64,000 bases of DNA from JAEUIA01 sp038330085 (GTDB lineage: Bacteria > Planctomycetota > UBA1135 > GCA-002686595), in the NCBI GenBank assembly GCA_038330085.1, contig JBBQNP010000005.1:5303-69302 (forward strand), read 5' to 3'. Within the stretch, counting starts at the first letter, position 1; the number at the start of each line of letters is the position of its first letter. A program made the translations under genes and the position numbers. The notes beneath the pieces were generated by a model. It made no database searches, had not been told where the DNA came from, and saw only the letters and a program-made list of their open reading frames with translations. Positions 16,772 to 26,909 of the stretch are shown piece by piece.

Positions 16772-19429
16772 TCATGCCTGCACCGCTTGGGTGCGACGGC
16801 TGTAGCTCTCGACGATGGGCCGGATGATGAAGCGGAGTACCGCGCCGACGATCGTCAAGTACATCCCGAACAGCACGAACGGAATGCCCGGATCGTAGAC
16901 GACGCCGATGCCCGAGTACGTCGGTACTTTCGGATCGGCATTCGACTGGAAGAAACGGTAGCCGCGGTACTCGAAGTAGTCGTTGACGCGAATCTCACGG
17001 TCGTGCTCGGGACCCACGGCCTTCTTGTACGGATTGCCGTCGGCGTCGCGCTCCCACACGGACAGGACGCTGCGCCACTCGAAGGGCATCGTCTTGTCGT
17101 TGTTGTAGTACGACAGGTAGAAGCGCTTGTCGGAGGGGAACCACGTGTTCGCGAAACCTTCCTTCGCCGACGCGAGGTCGACGGTCTGCACCTTCTCCTG
17201 CGGCGTGCCCGGATCGGTCGTGACGCGGATGCGCGAACCCGTCGGCGCGCTGGAGTAGAAGCTCGCTTCGAACTGCGGACCTTGGATCACGGGTGAGCCT
17301 GGGTCGAGATCGACACGCCGCTCGATGTGCGCGTTGTCGAAGAGACGCTTCAACGTGATGCGCGTCGTGCCGGGAAGCGCCAGTGCGTCACCGACGAGGA
17401 GCGCCGTCTGTGATCCGTCCGGCGCGACCAGGATCGGGGCGGCGGCGCTGTCCCAGTGCAGCACGCGACGCTCGGGTCCCGGCGCGGTCCACAGGTCCCA
17501 TTGCAGGTTGAGCACGAGGTCTGAGTGCTGGAAGTTGCTCTGGAGTCCTTCGGCCTCGTAGTCGAAGTGCTCGAGCACCGGCCGCTCCTCCACGCTGCCG
17601 TCGGCGTCGGAGCGGATGCGCACGATCACGGCCGGGTTGGACGGCAACTGCTCGGCAAGCGGGCGCGGGTCGATCACTTCCTTGTGCGGCGCGTTGCGGT
17701 CGAGCGCGAAGTTCGGTGCAGCGCGCACGATCTCGAGCGTGTAGCCGCCCGGCGCGTGCAGCGTGTCCCCCACGCGGATCGGCGCGACGGTCGGTTCGAC
17801 GTCGCCTTGAGCGCCCACGCGCATCGACATGAGACCGATGCGTCCGTCATCCTTGGCGCGTGCAACTTCTTGCGCAGCAGCGACGCCGCCGCCGTTGTGC
17901 ACGAGCAGGCGGAACTTGCCGTCGGGATCGTAGAAGATGCTGCGCTCGCGCATGAGCGGCGAGAGCTGGAACGTTTCCTCGTCCACCTTCGCGTCGCCGT
18001 CCCGCGCTCCGTCCGTGCGCGGCAGCGAGAACTCCGCGAGAGCTCCGATCGCGTACGGATCGCCCGCGTCCTTCGCCTCGGAGAACTCGGAAGGCAATGC
18101 GCGCGCCCGTTCGTGCAACGACAGCACCTCGAGCCGGATGCGCGGCCTCTCGATTCCGTTCGAGTCGGGAGCGAAGTCGAGGTCGACCTTGCGCCCGGGC
18201 CAGAGCGTGTACTCCGGCGGGTTCGACGCGAATTGCTCGTCGGTGAACTCGACCTGGAGCGTTTTCCAGTCGCGGCGCGCAAAGCGGTCGAGCTGCAACG
18301 AGAAGGGCATCCAGCGCGGCTTCTTGGGATCGTTGTACGCCCAGAAATCGCCCTTCGGCGCCTTGCCGATCTCCATCTGCAAGATGCCGCGCACCGACAG
18401 CGACTTGCTGATCGCGCCACCGATGAGGATCGTCATGACGCCCAGGTGCACGGTCATGTAGCCGACCTTGCGCATCGAGAGCCAGGTCGCGGGGTTGCCC
18501 TTGAACGTGTTGGCCAGGACGCCGCTGCACAAGAGCACCATCAGCGTCAGGAACCAGTTCGACTTGTACGTGCGGTTCAGGTCGAGGAACGTCGCGACCT
18601 CGAACGCGGTGCGGTAGGCCTTCTCGTGCGCGTGGATCGACGCGCCGATCGCCTGCGACACGGCGTGTCCATTGAACGCGGCGCGCATCGACTTCTCGCG
18701 GTTCTGGCGCTCTTCCTTGCCGTACTTCTTCTCGAAGCGCTCGAGACCCTCGAGCATTCGCGGGATCAGCGGGGGCGCCGGCGGCATGCCGATGCCGTAG
18801 GGGCGCAGAAGGTGGAAGACGAAGTAGCCCTCCGCCCAGCGGAAGGCCTGATATTCCTCGCGGTACTTCCAGATGCGATCGCGCTGGTCCTGGTCGAGGC
18901 CGGCCAGCACGGTGTTCGCGCGCGCGCGCGCCTGGGCGAGTTGGTCGGGAGCGAGATCGCTGTTGCGTTCGTCGGGCAGCGCAACGTACGCGTCGAACGT
19001 CGCAGTCTTGATGTCGCGGATCGAAGGAATGCGCTCGCTCGCGTCCTCGAACCCGGTGATCTGCGGCACGAGCACGCCGGTCATCACGGCCACCAGGGAC
19101 AGCACGACGAGCGCAACGCCCGCGTACATGCTGCGGAAGAAGCGCGCGACCGCGCCGCGCTGCAGGACCACGTAGGTGCCGAGCGAAATCGCGAACCCGC
19201 ACAGCACTGCGACGAGCAGCCACTCGCGCGCGCCGAACGGACCAGGAACCTGGTGCAAGCGCTCGACGATCTTGCCGAGCACCTGACCCATGACCATCGC
19301 GGAGAGGACCACGAGGGCCGCGGAACCGAAGCCCCACTTGAATGGTGCCGCGCGCCCCTCGTCCCCTCGTCGACCTGTGGTCTCTACCGTCTCGCTCATG
19401 TTGTTCCGCTCGCGATCACGTGCGCTCAC
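16772..19429 (-). CDS. resB: System II cytochrome c biogenesis protein ResB/Ccs1-like
   Basis: An 885-residue partner of CcsA, larger than most ResB proteins. Three hydrophobic segments lie in the first 140 residues, followed by a soluble insert (about 145-285). Then come two more helices, the second being the family motif VGYMTVHLGVMTILIGGA with its conserved His. A long periplasmic domain (about 365-840) and one last helix (PFVLFGMYLTIVGAVLRF) follow. A GTG start at 19429 gives a GTGA overlap with the upstream polyprenyl synthase gene; ATG 19399 behind GAGCGG is the alternative. The second soluble region may help hold apocytochrome (inference). Confidence 0.88.
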   Translation of the reverse strand: MSARDRERNNMSETVETTGRRGDEGRAAPFKWGFGSAALVVLSAMVMGQVLGKIVERLHQVPGPFGAREWLLVAVLCGFAISLGTYVVLQRGAVARFFRSMYAGVALVVLSLVAVMTGVLVPQITGFEDASERIPSIRDIKTATFDAYVALPDERNSDLAPDQLAQARARANTVLAGLDQDQRDRIWKYREEYQAFRWAEGYFVFHLLRPYGIGMPPAPPLIPRMLEGLERFEKKYGKEERQNREKSMRAAFNGHAVSQAIGASIHAHEKAYRTAFEVATFLDLNRTYKSNWFLTLMVLLCSGVLANTFKGNPATWLSMRKVGYMTVHLGVMTILIGGAISKSLSVRGILQMEIGKAPKGDFWAYNDPKKPRWMPFSLQLDRFARRDWKTLQVEFTDEQFASNPPEYTLWPGRKVDLDFAPDSNGIERPRIRLEVLSLHERARALPSEFSEAKDAGDPYAIGALAEFSLPRTDGARDGDAKVDEETFQLSPLMRERSIFYDPDGKFRLLVHNGGGVAAAQEVARAKDDGRIGLMSMRVGAQGDVEPTVAPIRVGDTLHAPGGYTLEIVRAAPNFALDRNAPHKEVIDPRPLAEQLPSNPAVIVRIRSDADGSVEERPVLEHFDYEAEGLQSNFQHSDLVLNLQWDLWTAPGPERRVLHWDSAAAPILVAPDGSQTALLVGDALALPGTTRITLKRLFDNAHIERRVDLDPGSPVIQGPQFEASFYSSAPTGSRIRVTTDPGTPQEKVQTVDLASAKEGFANTWFPSDKRFYLSYYNNDKTMPFEWRSVLSVWERDADGNPYKKAVGPEHDREIRVNDYFEYRGYRFFQSNADPKVPTYSGIGVVYDPGIPFVLFGMYLTIVGAVLRFIIRPIVESYSRRTQAVQA

Positions 19430-20433
19430 CAGCGCCTTTCGAGGACGAACCCTGCGAGCTCTTCGAGACCGGAGCGCGCGGCCGACTCGGGCAAGTCGGC
19501 GAGCCGCGCACGCGCGCGCTCGATCAAGCTGGTCGCGCGCGCCATGGCGTATTCTACGCCGGCGTCGAGGTCACACGCTTCGCGCAAGGCAGCCAGCCGC
19601 CGACCTTCCAACCCGGGCGTCGTGTACACGTCGCGCATGCGCGACCGCGCGCTCTCAGCAGCGTGACGGTAGGCGTGCAGCACGGGCAAGGTGATCTTGC
19701 CGTCCTCGACGTCGTTACCGACCGGCTTGCCGACCACTTGCTCGTCGCCGACGACGTCGAGGCAGTCATCGACGATCTGGAACGAGAGGCCGACCTCCCA
19801 GCCGAACTGCGCGAGCTCGTGGCCGACTTCGTCGCGTCCGCCGGGGTAGCGCGCGCCGAGCTCGCACGCGGCCGAGTACAAGCTCGCCGTCTTCGCGCCC
19901 GCGATCGACTCGTACGTGCTCTCGGGCAAGTCGAAGTCGAAGCGCTTCGTGCTCTGCTCGATCTCGCCGACGCACAAGCGGCGCGTCGTCTCGGCCAGCA
20001 CGCGGCTCGCCAAGCGCGACGACAGGTCGGTCGAGAGCGCGAACGCGCGCGCATACATGAAGTCCCCGAGCAGCACCGCGATCTGGTTGTCCCAGCGCTG
20101 GTTGACCGAAGCCACGCGCCGGCGCATGCGCGCGCCGTCGAGCACGTCGTCGTGCACGAGCGTCGCGAGGTGGATCATCTCGACGATCGCCGCGACCGCC
20201 GGGTGTTCGTCGGTGCTGTTGCCGGTCGCGTCGCCGGACAAGAGCACGAGCGCACCGCGCAACTGCTTGCCGCGGAAGCGCTGCACGTGACCGGTCATGT
20301 CCGACACGGCGGCCGAGCTCTCGAGGATCTGTTGCACGAGGATCTCGCGCATGCGCTCGAGACCCTCGGCGACGGGTGCCAGCATGCGCTCCAAGCGCGC
20401 ATCGCCTTGTTCTCCGCGGGGTTTCGCGCTCAT
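19426..20433 (-). CDS. Polyprenyl diphosphate synthase (trans, long-chain)
   Basis: A 335-residue trans-isoprenyl diphosphate synthase. The first Asp-rich motif is HDDVLDG (residues 94-100) and the second is QIVDDCLDVVGD (219-230). Both follow the DDxxD pattern. The intervening LLGDFMYARA is typical of octaprenyl and heptaprenyl synthases that make quinone side chains. Product length cannot be read from sequence with certainty. It overlaps mobA upstream (ATGA) and resB downstream (GTGA), linking quinone and cytochrome supply in one transcript. Confidence 0.9.
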   Translation of the reverse strand: MSAKPRGEQGDARLERMLAPVAEGLERMREILVQQILESSAAVSDMTGHVQRFRGKQLRGALVLLSGDATGNSTDEHPAVAAIVEMIHLATLVHDDVLDGARMRRRVASVNQRWDNQIAVLLGDFMYARAFALSTDLSSRLASRVLAETTRRLCVGEIEQSTKRFDFDLPESTYESIAGAKTASLYSAACELGARYPGGRDEVGHELAQFGWEVGLSFQIVDDCLDVVGDEQVVGKPVGNDVEDGKITLPVLHAYRHAAESARSRMRDVYTTPGLEGRRLAALREACDLDAGVEYAMARATSLIERARARLADLPESAARSGLEELAGFVLERRW

Positions 20434-21176
20434 GATCCGGCCCGCCTCTGCGCGCTTCTCTGCGGCGGCGCTTCACGATCGATGTGGGCCGCGTGCTCGC
20501 GCTCGCGCTCGAGGTCCTCGGGCGTGTTCACGTTGACGGCGACGTCGCGCGTTCCGCCCAGCGGATCCGCGACGCTCGGACCTGCACCTTCGATGCCCGC
20601 GCGATTCGTATGCGACCCGTTCGCGTCCGCGTCGATGACGCCGACGCGCGGCAACGTGGCGATCAGATCGCGCACGCTGAGCTCGCCGCGCTCGATCGCA
20701 CCGGCGACGAACGGCAGGAGCGACGTCGACCACACCGCGCACAAGGGCTCGATGCCGCGCTCGGACCGCAGCGCACACACGTCGAGCGCGTGCTTGCGCG
20801 CGTACTGCACGAGGCGCACGAGCAGATGCTCGTCCACGCGCGGCATGTCGCATGCGAGCACGATCACGCGCCCGCGCGGTGCTGCAGCGAGCCCGGCTTC
20901 GATGCCCGACAACGGACCTCCGCCGCTCACCCGATCGCAGACCAGCGGCACGCCGAGCTCGGCGTAGCGCGCACTGGATCCGCACGCGAGGCGCACCTCG
21001 GAAGCGACGCGCCCGACGACGCGCAGCGCGCGCTCGATCAACGTGACGTCGCCGATGCGCAAGCGCGCCTTGTCGGTGCCCATGCGTGAACTCGCCCCGC
21101 CACAGAGGACGAGGCCCGACAGGCTGCCCGAAGCGCGCAAGCCGGGCCTGAGTCCGTCACCTTTGGACTGGAACAC
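20430..21176 (-). CDS. mobA: Molybdenum cofactor guanylyltransferase MobA-like
   Basis: A nucleotidyltransferase of about 248 residues. The signature LCGGASSRMGTDKA binds the NTP phosphates, and GPLSGIEAGL and LACDMPRV (metal-binding Asp) follow in the usual order. The MobA family attaches GMP to molybdopterin. The C-terminal half has NVNTPEDL, also typical. I chose GTG 21176 because the open frame extends much further upstream without meaning and overlaps tatA; TTG near 21140 is an alternative. No other Mo-cofactor gene is adjacent, so the substrate is inferred from family only. Confidence 0.85.
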   Translation of the reverse strand: MFQSKGDGLRPGLRASGSLSGLVLCGGASSRMGTDKARLRIGDVTLIERALRVVGRVASEVRLACGSSARYAELGVPLVCDRVSGGGPLSGIEAGLAAAPRGRVIVLACDMPRVDEHLLVRLVQYARKHALDVCALRSERGIEPLCAVWSTSLLPFVAGAIERGELSVRDLIATLPRVGVIDADANGSHTNRAGIEGAGPSVADPLGGTRDVAVNVNTPEDLEREREHAAHIDREAPPQRSAQRRAGS

Positions 21177-21199
21177 TGCACGGCCGCCGGTCTTGGACC

Positions 21200-21442
21200 T
21201 CAGCGGTCGTTGCGGGTCGACGTCGGCCCGTTCGAGGAAGGCGTCGAAGTCGTCGAGGAGCGCACGTCGGTCGTCGTACGCGGATCGTCCTTCGTACCTT
21301 CGGCCATGCCCTTCTTGAACTCGTTGACGCTGCTGCCCAACGACCGCGCCAGGTCGGGGAGCTTCCGCGCCCCGAACAGGATCAGGACGATGATCAGGAT
21401 GAGCACCCATTCCTGAGTGCCGATCAGAGCCAGATGAACCAT
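21200..21442 (-). CDS. tatA: Twin-arginine translocase subunit TatA/E
   Basis: An 80-residue protein: one N-terminal membrane helix (EWVLILIIVLILFG), the family hinge ARKLPDLARSLG, an amphipathic helix (SSVNEFKKGM) and a polar tail rich in Ser, Thr and Asp. TatA forms the folded-protein pore of the Tat pathway together with TatC, which is not in the window. It is the first gene of the mobA/polyprenyl synthase/resB/ccsA/folD operon. Since Mo-cofactor enzymes are classic Tat substrates, its placement just ahead of mobA is sensible. Confidence 0.9.
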   Translation of the reverse strand: MVHLALIGTQEWVLILIIVLILFGARKLPDLARSLGSSVNEFKKGMAEGTKDDPRTTTDVRSSTTSTPSSNGPTSTRNDR

Positions 21443-21587
21443 GTGTTGCGCCTGTGGCCCAGGGTGTCGGTCTTCGGATGCGCACGCGGGTCCTGCCTGC
21501 GCGTTCTTTCGCTCCTGCGGAGCTCGTCCGCAAGATCGGGTTCCCGTGGGCCGACGGGTGACGTCCCGAACAGCATTCGATTCTAGA

Positions 21588-22430
21588 TCAACGGCTCTCG
21601 GGAAGCCCATCCCGCGTGGGATTCCCGTCCGAAAGGGTTTCGATCCCAGTCAGGTGCGCAGCTTTCGAGTCGAGTCGGCGCTGCGTGCGCGCATCGAAAG
21701 AGAGCTCGAGGGGATCCGGGCTGGCCAGGGTGCCTTGGGCCTTGGCTTGGACGCGCGGACCGGGTCCGACGTAAAGGTTGGCGGCGCGGAGACCGGCGCG
21801 GACGCGGACGGCGGCGCTGTAGGTCGAGAGCAAGCTGTGCGCGGACATGCGGCGGGCGATCGCGAGAAGGGTGGCGGGCTCCCACAGGTCGGGGTCGACG
21901 CGCGGGGAGAAGGGGTCGAGGAAGACGGCGTCGAAGTGGGTGTCGGGATCGAGCGCGGCGAGGATGGAACGACCGTCGCCGAGGTGCAGGTGCAGGCGGT
22001 GACGATCGTCGAGGTCGACTTCGCCGTTCATCGTCGGGTCGAGCGCGCGAGAGAGTGCGGCGCGAACGGAGGAGTGGATGCGCTCGAGCTCGGGCATCGG
22101 TTGAGGTCCGATGGCGATCGCGGCCTCGATCACGCGCGGGTCGAGCTCGATCGTGGTGATGTCGAGCGCGATGTCGGTGCCCTCGACGGCTTCGACGGCG
22201 GCGGCGATGTTCAGACCAAGGCCGGTGCCGATGTCGAGGAGGGGAAGGTGGGTCTGATGGGCTGCACGCAGTTCGAGCGCGCGCTCGCGGATGCGACAAG
22301 CGCGGGCGTAGCGCTCGCGCGCTTGCGTCCAGGCACCTACGCGCGAGTGACAGGTCTCGCCGTGACGCGGGTGCGCGAGCGTGATCGAGCCGTCGTCGGT
22401 GACGACTTGGGTCCAAGTGGTGGAAGCCAT
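21588..22430 (-). CDS. mnmD: tRNA 5-methylaminomethyl-2-thiouridine methyltransferase MnmD-like
   Basis: A 280-residue SAM-dependent methyltransferase of the DUF752 family. It carries HSRVGAWTQARERY near the start, the SAM motif LLDIGTGLGLN, then AVFLDPFSPRVDPDLWEP and LLSTYSAAVRVRAGLRAA. This matches the N-terminal domain of MnmC (wobble U34 modification in tRNA) but without the FAD-dependent oxidoreductase half, as in stand-alone MnmD proteins. A repeat element lies just upstream, between it and sucD. Confidence 0.85.
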   Translation of the reverse strand: MASTTWTQVVTDDGSITLAHPRHGETCHSRVGAWTQARERYARACRIRERALELRAAHQTHLPLLDIGTGLGLNIAAAVEAVEGTDIALDITTIELDPRVIEAAIAIGPQPMPELERIHSSVRAALSRALDPTMNGEVDLDDRHRLHLHLGDGRSILAALDPDTHFDAVFLDPFSPRVDPDLWEPATLLAIARRMSAHSLLSTYSAAVRVRAGLRAANLYVGPGPRVQAKAQGTLASPDPLELSFDARTQRRLDSKAAHLTGIETLSDGNPTRDGLPESR

Positions 22431-22448
22431 AGGGGCGGCGGCAGCGTG

Positions 22449-22495
22449 GTGTCAGGCACCCGCCGGGGGAATACCCACGGCGTGTCCCCGGCACC
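22449..22495 (-). repeat. Dispersed GTGCC-box repeat downstream of sucD
   Basis: On the minus strand two GTGCC boxes start at 22494 and 22459, 35 bp apart, ending in GTGCCTGACACC. The centre reads GGGTATTCCC, the same loop (TATTC) as at 7563-7610. The element begins 15 bp after the sucD stop, in the sense direction of that gene. Confidence 0.55.
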
Positions 22496-22509
22496 CCCCG
22501 CCCCCTCTT

Positions 22510-23411
22510 TCAGACTGTGGCGCGCTCGAGCAACTTGGTGTCGCGCAGGGCTTGCTCCATCGTCGAGCCCATCTGCGACGGGCTCTTGCACACGCGCACG
22601 CCTGCGGCCTCCAGCGCTTTGATCTTGTCCGCGGCGGTGCCTTGTCCGCCGGAGATGATCGCGCCCGCGTGACCCATGCGTCGACCGGGAGGAGCCGTCA
22701 TGCCTGCGATGAAACCGACCATCGGCTTCTTGACGCTCTTCGCAATGAACTCGGCCGCACGCTCTTCCGCGTTCCCGCCGATCTCACCGATCATGATGAT
22801 CGCGTCTGTGTCCGCGTCCTGGTTGAACGCGTCGATGACGTCGATGAAGTTCGTGCCGTTGACCGGATCGCCGCCGATGCCGACGCACGTCGACTGGCCG
22901 ATGTCGCGCGACGTGAGCTGCCACACCGCTTCGTACGTGAGCGTGCCCGAACGCGATACGACGCCGACGCGACCCTTCTTGTGGATGTAGCCGGGCATGA
23001 TGCCGATCTTGCACTCGTCGGGCGTGATGATGCCCGGGCAATTCGGCCCGATGAGGCGCGAATTGCAGCCCTTCTCGCCCAACCGTTCGCTGACCTTGAT
23101 CATGTCGAGCACCGGGATGCCCTCGGTGATCGCGACGACGAGCTCGATGCCGGCGTCGATCGCTTCGATGATCGCAGCGGCGGCGCTCGGCGGCGGGACG
23201 TAGATCACCGTCGCGTTGCAGCCGGTCTTCTCGCGCGCCTCAGCGCACGTGCCGAACACGGGCAGGTTCAAGTGCGTCGTGCCCGCCTTCGCGGGGTTGA
23301 CGCCCCCCACCATCTTCGTGCCGTACGCGATCGCCTGCTCGCTGTGGAAAGTGCCGGTTTTCCCGGTGAAACCCTGACAGATCAGCCTCGTGTTCTTGGT
23401 CACCCAGATGC

Positions 23412-23415
<4 letters not shown>
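22510..23415 (-). CDS. sucD: Succinate-CoA ligase (ADP-forming) alpha subunit
   Basis: A 301-residue CoA-binding subunit of succinyl-CoA synthetase in the TCA cycle. It carries the CoA motif QGFTGKTGTFHSEQ near the N-terminus, LIGPNCPGII, and the phospho-histidine motif GHAGAIISGGQGTA. Length is typical. The start ATG overlaps the sucC stop by 4 bp (ATGA), so the two subunits are translationally coupled for equal production. Confidence 0.97.
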
Positions 23416-24611
<1,196 letters not shown>

Positions 24612-24704
24612 GGTGGGTGTCGGAGTCCTGCGAGCGTCGATACGAGCGAAGGAGTGTAGCGGCGAGGGCGCGGCGGGACCACGACGCGATCGGACCACCG
24701 TACG

Positions 24705-24756
24705 GAGGCAGCCTCCGTTGTCTACTTCCGCGCAAGTAGACGACGGAGGTTGCCTC
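24705..24756. other. Long inverted repeat, 23-bp stem and 6-nt loop
   Basis: Left arm 24705-24727 and right arm 24734-24756 pair over all 23 positions in plus-strand RNA if two G-U pairs are allowed; the loop is CCGCGC. The left arm also contains a smaller palindrome (GGAGGC-A-GCCTCC). It sits between the divergent sucC (minus) and dCTP deaminase (plus) genes, 48 bp ahead of the GTG start of the latter. No T-run follows on either strand, so it does not look like a standard terminator. Confidence 0.75.
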
Positions 24757-24803
24757 AGTACTCTTCATTGGCGGCGCGCCTCGCAGGCTGGTTCAATCCG
24801 CGC

Positions 24804-26039
24804 GTGAACGCATCCACCTCCCCCATTGGTCGATCTAACGGCGCGCTGCTGGTCGATCACGAGCTCGAAGCGCTCTTCGGCACGGCGATCCGCGCCGCAC
24901 CGGGTGCGAGTGCACCCTCGAGCGCGCATGTGTCGCCGGCGAGCCTCGATCTGCGCCTCGGTCCGGTCGCGTGGAGGATCCGCGCCGGCTTCCTGCCCAG
25001 CAACATTCCGATCGAGCAGCGCGTGAATGAGCTCGCGCTCTCGCAGTTGTCGCTCGAAGGCGAAGGTGCCGTGCTCGAGCGCGGTCTCGCGTACCTCGTG
25101 CCGCTCGAAGAAGAGCTCGCGCTGACACCCGATCTGCGCGGACGATTCAACCCGCGCAGCTCGACCGGTCGTTGCGACATCTTCACGCGCATCCTGTGCG
25201 ATCATCATGCACGCTTCGACGAAGCTCCGCCGGGTTACGCCGGCCGTCTGTGGATCGAGATCGCGCCGCTCTCGTTTCCTGTGCGCTTGAAGCGCGGCGA
25301 TCGGCTCGCGCAGTTGCGCTTGTCGCGCGGCAATGCCGCGTTGAGCGAGTCCGAGTTGCGCGCCGTGCACGCGCAGACGCCGCTGTGCTTCGAAGGCGCG
25401 CGTGCGTTGACGAACGGCGAGGTCCAGATCGACGCCGAGGGCGGTCTCGCCGTGTCGGTCGGGCTGATTGGCCGCGATCCGATCGGCTGGCGCGCCGGCG
25501 CGAACACGGAGCCGGTGGAGTTCGCGCGAGAGGGTGCGCACGATCCGGTCGATTTCTGGGAGCCGCTGCACTCTCGCGACGGCCGCGCGATCCTCGCGCC
25601 GGGCAGCTTCTACATCTTCGCGAGCCGCGAGCGCCTGCGCATTCCCCCTGATCTGGCCGCCGAAATGTTGCCGATCGACGTGGGCATCGGCGAGCTGCGC
25701 AACAACTACGCCGGCTTCTTCGACAACGGGTTCGGATGGAACGACAAGACATCCGCGCAATCAAGTTCGGGCTCGTCGCGCACGCCTGCGCCGAGCAAGA
25801 GTTCAGGTGCAGGTTCGAGTGCGCCGAATTCGATGAAAGCAGGCTCTGATCTCCCCGGCACACCCGCCGTGCTCGAAGTGCGCGCGCACGACGTCCCCTT
25901 CCTCGTCGAGCACGGCCAGCCCTTTGGTCGCCTGCGATTCTTCCGCACCGGCACTCCGAAAAGGGTCTACGGCGAAGGTCGCCAAGCCAGCTACATCGAC
26001 CAGGACCTCACGCTCGCGCGCTGTTTCCGTCGGCCATGA
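24804..26039 (+). CDS. dcd: Two-domain 2'-deoxycytidine 5'-triphosphate deaminase
   Basis: A protein of about 411 residues in the dCTP deaminase family, which makes dUTP for thymidylate synthesis. Both halves carry dUTPase-like beta folds. The active-site segment FNPRSSTGRCDIFTRILCD is in the first half; the second half has LAAEMLPIDVGIGELRNNYA and VPFLVEHGQPFGRLRFF. This long form is known mainly from alphaproteobacteria. A Ser-rich insert of about 35 residues (near 315-350) interrupts the second domain. The start is uncertain: GTG 24804 precedes the first conserved part, but TTG 24750 or 24768 are in frame, and none has a clear ribosome-binding site. Its stop overlaps the next ATG. Confidence 0.85.
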   Translation: MNASTSPIGRSNGALLVDHELEALFGTAIRAAPGASAPSSAHVSPASLDLRLGPVAWRIRAGFLPSNIPIEQRVNELALSQLSLEGEGAVLERGLAYLVPLEEELALTPDLRGRFNPRSSTGRCDIFTRILCDHHARFDEAPPGYAGRLWIEIAPLSFPVRLKRGDRLAQLRLSRGNAALSESELRAVHAQTPLCFEGARALTNGEVQIDAEGGLAVSVGLIGRDPIGWRAGANTEPVEFAREGAHDPVDFWEPLHSRDGRAILAPGSFYIFASRERLRIPPDLAAEMLPIDVGIGELRNNYAGFFDNGFGWNDKTSAQSSSGSSRTPAPSKSSGAGSSAPNSMKAGSDLPGTPAVLEVRAHDVPFLVEHGQPFGRLRFFRTGTPKRVYGEGRQASYIDQDLTLARCFRRP

Positions 26040-26632
26040 GTGACGCGCCCGGTCCGGACATCGTCGTGATCGCCGGTCCGAATGGTGCGGGAAAGTCGAC
26101 GTCGGCACCGAGGCTTCTGAGAGACACGTTTCAAATCGACGAGTTCGTCAACGCGGACCAAATCGCAGCCGGTTTATCGGGGTTCGCACCTGAACGCGTC
26201 GCATTCGCCGCCGGTCGCATCATGCTTGCGCGGCTCGAAGAGCTTGCGTCGAATCACCAGAGCTTTGCGTTCGAAACGACGCTCGCCACCCGCACGTTTC
26301 GGCCATGGCTTACGAAGCAGATCGAACGCCGCTTTCGCGTCCGGCTCGTATTCTTGTGGCTTCCGAGCACGGAGACTGCGCTCACGCGAGTTCAGGACCG
26401 GGTCCGACGAGGTGGACACGATGTACCCGCCGACACGGTGAGGCGTCGGTACCGTCGTGGGATCGTGAACCTGGTGGAGCTCTACATTCCCATCGCGCAT
26501 TCGTGGCACGTGTACGACGCCTCGGGAACTGCGCCACGCCTCATCGTCATGGGCAAGCGAGGGCACGCCATGGACGTGCTAGACTCGGTGTCTTGGAGTT
26601 CGATCCTCCGCACTGCTCATGATCCAGCCTAA
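26036..26632 (+). CDS. Zeta-toxin-family P-loop kinase
   Basis: A 198-residue P-loop protein of the zeta toxin/AAA_33 type. Walker A is AGPNGAGKST (residues 13-22), followed by FVNADQIAAGL and SFAFETTLATRTF, which are characteristic of this subfamily. Classical zeta toxins phosphorylate UDP-N-acetylglucosamine; many short chromosomal relatives have no tested substrate. ATG 26036 overlaps the dcd stop by 4 bp, and the end overlaps a small partner gene by 14 bp. A toxin role is inferred from family and gene pairing. Confidence 0.85.
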   Translation: MSDAPGPDIVVIAGPNGAGKSTSAPRLLRDTFQIDEFVNADQIAAGLSGFAPERVAFAAGRIMLARLEELASNHQSFAFETTLATRTFRPWLTKQIERRFRVRLVFLWLPSTETALTRVQDRVRRGGHDVPADTVRRRYRRGIVNLVELYIPIAHSWHVYDASGTAPRLIVMGKRGHAMDVLDSVSWSSILRTAHDPA

Positions 26633-26837
26633 AAGACCTGACATCGGTCAACTGTTCGAGAGCCGCACAGAAATCATGCACGCATTGCGTGCCGCGGCTC
26701 GCGACGCCGCCATCGAGCACAAGCGCCTCGGCATCCCGCTGGTCATCTGGCGCGACGGCAGGACCGTGCTCGTGCCGCCGGAGGAGATCGTGATCGACGA
26801 ACCCGGAAAAGGCAGCACTCGTCCGGATCGAGCCTGA
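26619..26837 (+). CDS. Small partner (antitoxin-like) of the zeta-type kinase
   Basis: A 72-residue acidic/basic mixed protein. A predicted helix with EHKRLGIPLVIWRDGRTVLV and PPEEI is the pattern I know from short proteins encoded next to zeta-like kinases in cyanobacteria and planctomycetes. Translation from ATG 26619 begins inside the kinase gene (14-bp overlap). It probably neutralises or assists the kinase, but no direct evidence is visible. Confidence 0.75.
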   Translation: MIQPKRPDIGQLFESRTEIMHALRAAARDAAIEHKRLGIPLVIWRDGRTVLVPPEEIVIDEPGKGSTRPDRA

Positions 26838-26909
26838 GTGGCTCGAAGGCGTGTTCCGCGCTCCCGTGCCAATTCAGGATCGCGGCCAAGTCTCCGAGCA
26901 GCAACCGTA

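Noticed and set aside
20430..21533. Extended mobA frame starting at 21533
   Set aside because: The upstream part overlaps tatA in another frame and has no similarity; the nucleotidyltransferase begins near 21130.
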